The notes beneath the pieces are model-generated. The model saw nothing but the letters and a program-made list of their open reading frames with translations, was not told the DNA's origin and made no database searches. Both the position numbers and the translations under genes were made by a program. Shown in pieces: positions 9,901 to 17,129 of a stretch of 64,000 nt of DNA. Positions within the stretch are counted from its first letter, which is position 1, and every line of letters starts with the position of its first letter. Origin of the DNA: Flectonema sp. DT1601 (Eukaryota > Euglenozoa > Diplonemea > Diplonemida > Diplonemidae); NCBI GenBank assembly GCA_964019425.1, contig OZ025814.1:262001-326000 (forward strand). The letters run 5' to 3'.

Positions 9901-11055
9901 TTGTGATGGAGTAATCAAACCATCAATTCGAGAGGACAGGAGGATCACTTCCTTCTTAGTTGCAGTGAGTTGATCGACAATAGGTTGCATCTGTTGTGGG
10001 TTATCGACATACTTCTCAAATGTTTTACTCAGCTTTGCGAGTTCTTGCTTAGTAGCCTGCAATTCATCTGGTCTACCACAAAGTACAGCAACAGTCTCTG
10101 TGAGTTTTGTAAGCTGGCGATTGGTCTCTGATACTCCAAGTTGCTGCATGTCGTTGGACAATCGAAGTACTTCATTTTTAGTACTTTCTAACTCTTGCAT
10201 TACAGCTGAGTCTGCTGCTGCTGTACTTTGTGAAACACTTTCAATTAGTGTAGTCAGCTGTGAGATTTCTCGCAGTACACCACCAGGAAGTGTTTCTTTC
10301 TGAGTGGGGTGAGGGTCTGCACGAGAAAAATCTAATTTCGTACCACCTCCGACAGTGTCACCAGTCGTATCAAATTTTGAAATTGAAAAATCCTTCTCAA
10401 GAGCAGAGTTGCTGACTTCACCTTCCGCAGAGTTCGTCGAATCAATATTTGAAATAGTTGAGAATTCTCTACCTGGAGATGGTAATATTCGATTCTCAAT
10501 AAAACGAACCTTATCACTATCATCATCGTTGGCATCGTTGTTATTGTTTCCCGACTCCTGACGGGGTGGAGTCTTGTTTAGATCTGAATTCAGATTCGGC
10601 TGACGATACGAAGTTGGAGGATGAGGAGGTCTCCTTGAAGGAACAGGACTGACTTCAATATCAGAAAATGTAACCGTCGCTGTGGTAGTATTTGGAGTTC
10701 CTGACTGTGAAGGTGGACCAGGTGCTTTTCTTCGAGGTTTTACTGATAATTGAGAAGACGAAACATCAGACTGGGGAGTCTGTTTGTCATTCTTTCTACT
10801 CGGCGGTGTTGGTGGAGATGCCGGTTCTGATATAGCATCTCGTATAGTACTCACACCGGTGATGTCACTTGAGGTGCGTACCACGTTTCTCATCATACCA
10901 AGTTCCTTTTCTAACAGCTTCACTCGACTACTAAGGCGAACGTTCTCCGACCGAAGACCTGTTGTAGTTTGATTAAGCTCGGCGTTATTTCCTTTTATTG
11001 AAGCGAATCTTGTTTCCAAAATATCCAACTTGTGTCTTGCTGATTCATCATCCAT
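3937..11055 (-). CDS. Giant coiled-coil protein, 2372 residues, single exon
   Basis: One uninterrupted frame of 2372 codons. The sequence is almost entirely heptad-rich helix (Leu/Glu/Lys/Gln) broken by short Ser/Pro-rich linkers. Residues 1-60 form a first coiled coil, about 90-260 is disordered and Pro/Ser-rich, and about 280-570 holds tandem repeats of a TKxEVxKLSxRIxxFL unit. Residues about 660-890 hold three copies of an NExxIRLExENxxLKE unit, and LKETI-type segments fill the middle. No motor, kinase or membrane domain is visible. The length and composition suit a cytoskeletal, basal-body/flagellar or Golgin-like scaffold, but I cannot name a family. The ATG at 11055 abuts the AG of CCCCCCTACTAG, so any spliced transcript would have no native 5' leader. 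Confidence 0.85.
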   Translation of the reverse strand: MDDESARHKLDILETRFASIKGNNAELNQTTTGLRSENVRLSSRVKLLEKELGMMRNVVRTSSDITGVSTIRDAISEPASPPTPPSRKNDKQTPQSDVSSSQLSVKPRRKAPGPPSQSGTPNTTTATVTFSDIEVSPVPSRRPPHPPTSYRQPNLNSDLNKTPPRQESGNNNNDANDDDSDKVRFIENRILPSPGREFSTISNIDSTNSAEGEVSNSALEKDFSISKFDTTGDTVGGGTKLDFSRADPHPTQKETLPGGVLREISQLTTLIESVSQSTAAADSAVMQELESTKNEVLRLSNDMQQLGVSETNRQLTKLTETVAVLCGRPDELQATKQELAKLSKTFEKYVDNPQQMQPIVDQLTATKKEVILLSSRIDGLITPSQSPGEVVETKNEIIRLNSRIEDFLQTYPTQSLVDELAETKTQLFKLSAEVSKLSTPGPSGELLETRNEVIRLSTRIEQFLSSPLKQGPSSWDLLEARNEVSKLASKIENFVDNPQPIVSQLVETKEEVGKLAVKIDQITRPNNGDIPSSGSIPKLEEELAVTKQEVAKLSTIVKQLSPGNSPLTDVQQVSDSKSSRQLPLPKENDSNPPASREVGAAKNSLEHLSKLFEELAATADASETAKPEMKSPAILKLASPAAPQTATAVRDVILERHIEALTSQNALQKKEVEQLRRINEAAIRLELENTELKEQLDRSQQPEQQGNESVPNKQSISTSDHQSEAPPQSSQQLELENVNQSETIPNNETSHQSNVIERLQREITNLKKVNESIIRLELENSNLKERLQGRDSTNGNQPEDEINKLKSRISDLHNEMTTTQTERESTLSDEVLSQREAIKELRHLLSQPSDKERLLIQERDAMTMKDSAQRQEINNLRKINESVIRLEFENSDLKEQLTQEVEYKQSEREQQLTSEVDSQKESITELQEAFDQLVERETQLTNKLDSVATYDAAQRKEISDLRERLENQTKPDSQSEEKLRMVVEDLENENDELRDQLCQPSDEEVATLRRMLKSNTESASRLNAENASLMETIEQQDSEMKKLLKKKPSLTQDYQNEISKLRQLLNTNTEASEIDQENLSLMNEVNKAQMIRIETLEGRIEELESVQDDEADNGISVINRFIDRAVTVERLLETKKEHAAHLTSVISNLTKDNDSLRSQISHLSLQSDNETEGLEQSREEHVLAALTESDGIDKSKQEIVVSEFEKLKLKYDLQQDFIANLEERITDAATSDMANLQNDISRLENEVLCCKVREWELQEQIRDIKPQAESGIRELVSIINQQNTEIDNLKTSVNDAKPDSDNLQEPQEAIIETLKEQLQQQTEAKQDILDQNKSLKEDVQKLLDSKESLKHEVISLEESLQAAKKTIPQSNKEISCVIEGENDNQQEKQLLREIALRETIQEHKKTIASLKSEIQLPNSLNDTIEVQKNEIISLNETTKQLQQEVATLTESRDVLKQKVNKQNDNDEHHLLEVVALKETIQKLQSELTSLTESNETLRGEVNKLSLDLSATPQQSEQQLLEMVSLKETIQEQKKLIVSLSSKQNESQAVSPRDDTPEPDIVDDSKENELQIVSLKETVEKLQTEINNLQDSNKRSVEELTNENNELKQSVSKATDELSSLRDEQQKQESDSSLKELLEKQTRECETSEKRCETLQAALRKHSKQVNSLEQELREHRERELELQETIVSLQTEGVEKSPTKDISVFPLKFQISSLEKKLSESQRSVAILREQISTENGKTSTSNLERDLTESLEREQELKRTIDLLGSSNEVRQAAQKIATLEQKNEKLKTDITQGVEREKDLISAVEVLQHRERELTQPLRKVKEGSREPELEYGSPAGTGSPWGDLSNESTRKGSNSPPSQHQYLLIVISDLEIKLTASLERESRLQDIAASGESEAVKELESKLSNALQRESHLQQSVAALSSSDAVAVAEKRIQTPPSTKPEDDLTRLQNTIEDLKHQQLQSQQRLKFETNRSTSLQKQLRNEEDHRSKISSLEHQITKQNITCEQQQKTLDGLESELSQTRNREEDLLSELSQLHSGIQNGSSQSPVIRTPGIELATEEASRLIGELENEVKILRGKNSDLKQRDSEQRDSDLDEMMRLKVSLREKEGEVEKLQQKISEAPQQEQPSDQGVLVRLRDELVDSDFDHETITEIHDLTNNLLKICAPQDLAQSPRISPARSRMGNETKLREELAAVKQQMQYLMKATKSSMPLEMENKILRERIKEIQQGEGENETNAMLLLATYKKEVEILRQREGKQQPEGQQMIKAAKKAADRDSTNIIVLQNKQLKTKVSELASKLELLSASEARWKASCEQLHTELCVAAKVKSSLVHDLNITRDISPYQTGFSLSPQPIRNEDALNLLVTKKGK
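8360..9050 (-). repeat. Three spaced copies of an NE-IRLE-EN coiled-coil motif
   Basis: LRRINEAAIRLELENTELKE (about 8990-9050), LKKVNESIIRLELENSNLKE (about 8700-8775) and LRKINESVIRLEFENSDLKE (about 8370-8445) are near-identical 20-residue blocks about 100 residues apart. They look like duplicated segments within the coiled coil. Confidence 0.8.
9360..10200 (-). repeat. About ten tandem coiled-coil repeats inside the giant coiled-coil gene
   Basis: Residues about 285-565 consist of roughly ten degenerate copies, 28-38 residues apart, of a unit close to L-x-E-T-K-x-E-V-x-K-L-S-x-R-I-x-x-F-L. Examples are ESTKNEVLRLSNDMQQL, VETKNEIIRLNSRIEDFL, LETRNEVIRLSTRIEQFL, EARNEVSKLASKIENFV and AVTKQEVAKLSTIVKQL. 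Pro/Gly-containing linkers separate them, suggesting short helices in series rather than one continuous rod. Confidence 0.8.
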
Positions 11056-11351
11056 CTAGTAGGGGGGAGATAATATTTAATACAAAGCATAACTCAAAAC
11101 ATCAGAAATACTTAAAATTTCAACACCACTTTGTAAATTTTCTCCTTTTTTTTTCAAGACAAAAGACATAACATCTTCAACAGACTAATTTTTTAAAAAA
11201 AAAAAAAGAAGAAGAAGAAGTAGCGTTAAAGCAAGGGCGCACCTGATGGTAATTTCAAAAGAAGCACACGTGAAATCTTGTTTATCGGTTGCGTTAAGAT
11301 TCTTAAAACAAAAAAAAAAATTAAAAAAAGAATTGACCTAATTAAAAGTTC
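11056..11351. other. Intergenic gap with A and GAA runs
   Basis: 296 bases between the cytidine deaminase stop and the giant coiled-coil start. It contains A-rich runs and a short GAA-type repeat near 11209-11221. On the minus strand it ends in a C/T run followed by TACTAG directly at the next ATG. Nothing else recognised. Confidence 0.6.
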
Positions 11352-12122
11352 TTACTCCTCAACATCTTCTTTGATGAATGAAATATCTTCCTCCTTTAAA
11401 CCACACAAGATACGAAGAATCCGAATCGTGTTAAACTTGTGGTCAATCTTTGGGGATTCAACATATGCTAATGCAGCCTTAGTAACTGATGAAGGATCAA
11501 CTCCCCTTAATAAAAGTTTATTGACAGCACCTGTCGCTGGGTTTACTGAAGGATTGTGAGCAATCGATTCCAAGAACACACCTGAAACAATTCCTTCAGA
11601 GCACTCGAGAGAAACAGCTGCTGGAGCTCTATTCCAACTTGACTGACTGCGATCACACATTTGGTGAGCAGTCTTAAGAAGCTCTGAAGAAACTTCACAA
11701 GTTGCTTTTATTTTCATTGGTGGAACCTGCCCCAGAAGTGGTTTATTTACTGTGGCGGGTGTGAAAGCATTTGGAAGGTACTCCTCAAGTGTCATTGTAA
11801 CATCTTTTAAGATTACTGGCATCTTCATTGATCCAGTCTCAACCATAACTTGTCTACAAAGTCCACACGGTGCATCAGTTATTGCAATACTATGAAATGG
11901 AGGAACTGCTCCTTCACTTATCGCGTTATGAACTGCACTCTGTTCTGCGTGCATTGATTCGTATAATCCAACCTCTTCAATTTCTAAATTCATTCCACGA
12001 AAGATTCCCTTGTCAGTTACCAACACTGCGCCAACAGAATACTCAGATATTGGGATGTGATGTTTCATCGCTTTTACTTTGTTTGCTTCCACCAGCAGCT
12101 CCAATGGATCTGTTTGCTGCAT
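11352..12122 (-). CDS. CDA: Cytidine deaminase (two-domain type)
   Basis: A 256-residue single-exon enzyme that would convert cytidine/deoxycytidine to uridine/deoxyuridine in pyrimidine salvage. The N-terminal domain carries the zinc and proton-shuttle motif H58-A-E60 (ESMHAEQSAVHNA) and the zinc cysteines P85-CGLCRQ (DAPCGLCRQVMVE). YSVGAVLVTDKG matches the usual substrate-binding strand. The region from about 130 onward lacks HAE/PCxxC and would be the non-catalytic second domain of E. coli-type Cdd (about 294 aa), here slightly shorter. The start is at 12122; a long pyrimidine run ending TTTTCAG lies 16 nt upstream. The catalytic set looks complete. Confidence 0.9.
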   Translation of the reverse strand: MQQTDPLELLVEANKVKAMKHHIPISEYSVGAVLVTDKGIFRGMNLEIEEVGLYESMHAEQSAVHNAISEGAVPPFHSIAITDAPCGLCRQVMVETGSMKMPVILKDVTMTLEEYLPNAFTPATVNKPLLGQVPPMKIKATCEVSSELLKTAHQMCDRSQSSWNRAPAAVSLECSEGIVSGVFLESIAHNPSVNPATGAVNKLLLRGVDPSSVTKAALAYVESPKIDHKFNTIRILRILCGLKEEDISFIKEDVEE

Positions 12123-12138
12123 GCTGAGATTTTTGTTT

Positions 12139-13741
12139 CTGAAAAGAAAAAAGGAAACGTTGACATAGCGAAAGACTACAGTATAGCATAATAAAGTACG
12201 TTATTCGCCACTGCGGCGAGAGCATGAAATACCAACCTACGCACTGGAATTACTTAATGTGATATTTGGTCTGAAAAAGTGTAATTGTTTATTCACCTTA
12301 TCACAACACAAACACCACAGACTAAGAAACACACACTAAATGCCCTTTGCCTTTTTCTTTATAGTTAACTAGGGCGAGGGAGGGGCAAGCCGAAAAAGGA
12401 GAAAGGGAAAAAGGAGAAAAAAAAAAAAGTTGAGCAGATTAGTTTCCGATAACCGTTGACGTTTTCTTTTTTTTTTTTTTTTTTTTTTTGTTCCCGCAAA
12501 AACAATCATCATCTCTTACTACAATAGCAATGATATACCAGATTACGATGACAACAGTTATCAGAATAGTCCTCTCTGTCAATAAGTACATGAAAAAGAA
12601 ATATATGTCAGGATTTGCCTCGAGGGGGTACAATAGCGTGACACCCCCCGTGACCCCTGTTGTCGGAGTAGATTTCTCTTCCTCGCCTCCGTAATATAAT
12701 TCTATTCTATTTATTATTATTATTATTTTATTTTTATTTTTTTTTTTGTTCTCGCCTTATTGAAACACCCTAATAAGCGAAGGTGAAGTAACAACACGAA
12801 TCTAAGTGACACCGTACGGGTCTTTTTTTTTTGTATTATTATTGTTCAGACAGGTCGCGGACGATGCTCTCTAAAGTTCGTTCACTCGCAGTAATTAAAC
12901 TGGTGGCAGGTACACGAACCATGTCATATATATCAGGAGAGACAACGAAGTCAGGGGTAGAAATTCTATTTTCCCAGCGGGGGGAGATTGAGCTCTTGCT
13001 GAGTCACAGGTTCTTTTATTCATTTTTTTTTTTTTTTTTTTCAAACTTTCTTTCTTTCTCTTTTTTTTTTTTTTTTTTTTTTACAAATGCACGAAATGAT
13101 ACCAAAAAAAAAAAAAAAAAAAAACAATAATACCAGCTTTTTTCTGTTACCTTCAGCGATAGCGAGAAAATTAAAAAAAAAAGAAAACCTAGCTTTTCAC
13201 GTAAGAATAGAACAGAGCATTAATTTCTGATGCTGCACTGGCAAACACACCATACAGGGAGATTGTATCTAATAGTCGGGCGTTGATTATAAAACCCGTC
13301 AGATCGATAAAATCAAAAATACGAGTGATGTAATACCCGTTATGGTGCCCTGCACATAAAACACGTTGGGGAAAGAAAAAAAAAAAAAAAAAAAAAAGAG
13401 GAAAAAAGAATTGAAAAGAACGAAACAATTGTGTGAAAATAGGCAAAAAAAAAAAAAAATACGAACTAATAAAAAAAAAAAATAAATAAAAAAAAATGGA
13501 GAGAAAAAAGCTGTCATTTTTTTAGCTTATGTAGAAAGAAAAAAAAAAACAACATTCCTGTCCAATACGCAACCCGATTTTTTTTTTTTTTTTTAAAACA
13601 AAACATAACCAGATTGCATCTTAAAGAGCAACGACAAGCTGTTATCGGACTTGCTTCTCGTTTGAAGTAACTTTATAATTATTCTTCTGCTTATTATATG
13701 AGGAGCAGAGAAATACAATTCGACCTTTGCGGGGTCAAACC
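12139..13741. other. Long low-complexity intergenic region with possible orphan exons
   Basis: 1.6 kb between tepsin and cytidine deaminase, dominated by homopolymers: T23 (12467-12489), T19 (13023-13041), T22 (13061-13082), A20 (13104-13123) and further A runs at 13375-13500. Between these lie three more balanced islands: about 12490-12690, 12840-13010 and 13190-13350. On the minus strand 12839-12998 reads as a protein-like tail (STPDFVVSPDIYDMVRVPAT... to TAA) and 13189-13349 as another (GYYITRIFDFIDLTGF... to TAG), both just after an AG. I could not join them to a start codon. No tRNA or snRNA recognised. Confidence 0.4.
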
Positions 13742-16185
13742 TTACCACAGACCCTTAAAAGGATCATTTACATTCGAAGTGCTGGTTGACGGAGTAGTAG
13801 TTGCAACTGGAGGAGTGAAGTTCTGAACTCCACCACCGATTGGTGGGACACCAAATTGATTAACTCCTGGCTGTACGCCTTGAGGGACACCTGCTGCCAT
13901 TTCCAAAGCAGCAATTTCTCTTGCTAGCTCTTCTTGTTGCCTCTTCAGTGATTGGATATCACTCGGAATCAAAGGAGGCTGTATTGTGTTTTTATTAATG
14001 TTATTAAACTCAGTCAACAAGTAGAGTTCCATAAAATAACATACCTGTGAACCAGCTCCATTAGAAATAGGAGGTTGAGTTGGAATCTGTTGAGTAATAG
14101 AAGAAGTAGTAGTTGTTGGCTTCACACCAAGATCTAGAAAATTACCTCCCGTAGAAGGAACAGCTGCTACTGGAGGAGGTACAGGTGCTGGAGTTGCTAA
14201 TCCAAACGGATCAGCCATAGGAACCTGTTTTATATTTATTTATTTATTAAATAGAAAGTACTACAGAAAAACATCAAAAAAACATATTCACCCCCCTCCT
14301 ATTACTTCAATAAACTATTATAACATACAGAAGTAGGTACTGCGACTGGCTGCTGAGGAACGGCGGTAGTTGTAGTTGCTTTGGGTGCGGCACCCATGAG
14401 GAATTCAAGAGGGTCACTTGCAGGAGGAGCAGCAGTTGGAAGTTGTTGTTGTTGTTGCTGATGTGGTTGTGGTGGCTGCTGAGTTGAAGGCATCGACATC
14501 AGAGATTCGAAGACATCAGCTCCACCATTCCCATTCATAACTGAGGCAGTTGGTGGCACTACTGACGGTAATGTCTGCACAGGCTGAATGGTCTGCGCAG
14601 GAGCTTGAACTGCTGGCACAGTCGGGTTGACCTGCATTCCTCCAAACATTCCTCCACCACCACCCAGATCTAAACCTCCTCCAATCGGAGCTGCTGCCGC
14701 TATTGGTGCCACTACTGGTACTTCATCTGTTGGTCCTGTCATTGACATTCCTAAAAACATCGATCCTCCAGTAGTATCTGGCTCTACTGGAGTTGGGTCA
14801 GAGTGGATCTCAGTCTTCGTAGACTTCTTCTTCCCACGCTTTTTCAAGGCCCCCGTCTTCAGTTGTTTCTTTTCAGGTTTTCCAGTTAAAACAGAAACTG
14901 GAGCATTAAATGAATTACTACTTTGAAATAATTGAGGTGTCTCTTCGTATTCAATTACTGACTGAGCTGCTTTAGCTGCTGCTCTGGTGAGGCCGAGGCC
15001 AAGGGCGGTGAGACACTTCTTTGCGCGTTCTTTTACAGATTCTTGAACTACGTCGAGATTCTTATAAATGTCTTCAGGTGATTCTTTAAAGTATTCCAAT
15101 ATGTCTTCTTGTTTCTGTTCAGCAAGACTTTCTATGCAATGAAGAGCAATTAGTCTTTGCTGCCATGGAACTCTTTGCTGTAATTTTTCATCCAATCGCA
15201 TGCAAGTTGATTCGCGTTCTTCTTGTGTCAACGTTTTCATTTCTCTTCCTAACTTATTAAGCTGTACTCTACCAACAGATTTTAAAAGTACATATGTGTC
15301 GGCTAATTTTTGACCTGCATCTAACGAGATTTTCTCATCAGCGATGTTTAATTTTGGTCCCTTTTCTTCTCCCATTAACTGACTAAATGACTGAGTTGGT
15401 GGTTCAACTTCTCCAGTAGCTGTGTTATTGTTTTGGTTTGGTAGTCCAAAAGTCGGTTTTGAATCTTCTCCCATATTTAAATCAACTGATATGTATGCAC
15501 CTTGTTGGTTTTCAAATTGATTCATCATTTGTTGATGATCACCAGCACCAGCAGTATTAAATAAACCAAACCCTTTACCAGCAGCACTGACTAGCTGACC
15601 TAAGTATGTATCACTAGTGGTTTGTGTAGTTGAGATCCCGTGTGACTTTTCCCATTCTTCCTGAAAACGTGATTTTCCGGATGCCGATCCCATACCGCTT
15701 CCGTTACCGAATGCTTGGTGAGAAACTCCATCGGTACTGTGAAACGGATCTTCTTCTTTTACAACTTCTCCTCCACCCTGTCCTGAAATCGGATTCGTTT
15801 GTTTATTTGCTATTCTCTCTTTAAAACAAGCCTCAATAGCATCTCTTGCTGTTTGTTTTATCTCATCGTTAAATGCATTGCCATGGATTGGGTCAATTGC
15901 TCCTCTCCATGTTGAGTAGGTTTTCAGGTCATCAACTTGTCTTTGAAAATATTTCTGAAAGTCTTGATGACCAGATCCAGCACAATGTTTAATTACTTTC
16001 AGTGACTTTATTATTTGATGTACCTGGGTAGCACCAGCTCCATTTAGTCTGTCCATCAAAAAAGAACAAACTTTTTGACACACTTTACCATCAGCGAAAG
16101 TCATCAAAGTAATGTCGCGGTAGTAGTGGCCGGGAGTTGGTTCCGGCGTGTTCGTCGTCGCCTTTTTCAGTAATCCCTTATTCAT
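13742..16185 (-). CDS. TEPSIN: Tepsin, AP-4 adaptor accessory protein (ENTH + VHS-like), three exons
   Basis: Exons 14329-16185, 14045-14224 and 13742-13978 give 757 residues; the introns are 104 and 66 nt, each starting GTATGTTA. The N-terminal ENTH domain (about 1-130) has the tepsin-specific DPIHGNAFNDEIKQTARDA, like the DPLHGN block of animal tepsin. A second helical domain (about 300-430, TLTQEERESTCMRLDEKLQQ) fits the tepsin VHS-like domain. Residues 476-482 (MFLGMSM) match the [LM]FxG[ML]x[ML] motif by which tepsin binds the AP-4 beta appendage, and 513-519 (MFGGMQV) is a second near copy. The rest is Pro/Gln/Thr-rich linker plus a C-terminal helix (IQSLKRQQEELAREIAALE) ending NDPFKGLW. 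Its likely role is AP-4 vesicle traffic from the trans-Golgi. The 66-nt intron is in frame and stop-free. TTCTCAG lies 17 nt before the ATG; the in-frame upstream TTG is not the start. Confidence 0.85.
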
Positions 16186-16202
16186 TTTATAAGAATATCT
16201 GA

Positions 16203-17129
16203 CTGAGAATATGAGTATAAATTTTAATTTTCGACAAAACAAAAGCTTAAAATGAGCTGCCCACTCCTCGATATTGTATTATTATACTGCACCTTGAATG
16301 ACAGTACTTTAGGCAAACAACTACAGCAGTAGACGAATGCACGAGGGAAGACCCACAAAGATCCACAAAATAAAAATAAAACCAACAAAGTTGGTAACAC
16401 TGCTATTTATTACTGCCTACCACCAAAGGAGACAGTCAGTACCATAAATATGAGTCTCAGTTCTTAACTATTCATTTCTTCTTCTCATTCTCCCTTTTTT
16501 TTTTTTTTTTTTTTTAAAAAGCTTCCATTCTCTGTTTTTCTTCACAATTTGCGTGCCGTTGTTTTTCTTTTTTATATTCCAGCTCCGTTAACCAACTGGG
16601 GGGTTAATTAAGATTTAACTAAACTCCGAAGCAGGCAACGGGAGGCGTATTACCAGAATAATTGGGCGAATAATGAAATACTACAAATCACCAGTTGGGC
16701 AGCAATGTCCCTTATCACACACAAATACCCAACATTAGGGATTGCGACTACTGCACGCTGTCAAGTTTGGCAATCCAGAGCCATTTCGGAAAGAAAGAAG
16801 AAGAAAAAACACACGGCAAACAACGGTACCACATTCAAGTACAAAGTTTTATCGTTTTTTTTTTTTTTTTAATGATACAGAGTGCAGTGCTTGTGAATAA
16901 TACTGATGCCATAGCAACCAAAAACATGGGAAGGGGTGGGAAGTGAGAGAATAAAAATATGAAGACGAACAAAACCACAACAACAGTACACCCGGATGTG
17001 TCTTCTAACACAGAATACAAAAATCAAATGGGAAGAGAGTAAAGTATTGAATTCGGTGACAATGTGCTGCTTCAGCTCAAAACTTCTGATTAAGGCAAGG
17101 GTTCTGCGATAGAGATAAGTATCCTTACA
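16203..17129. other. Intergenic gap with T runs, nothing recognised
   Basis: About 930 bases between the myosin stop and the tepsin start. It holds T runs near 16496-16515 and 16855-16870 and several short open frames on both strands without codon or motif support. It is presumably the myosin 3' UTR plus spacer. Confidence 0.5.

Noticed and set aside
12488-12694. Plus-strand frame ending NSVTPPVTPVVGVDFSSSPP
   Set aside because: It starts at TTG within a T run, and the minus strand is equally open (hydrophobic MYLLTERTILITVVIV). No way to choose; no homologue recognised.
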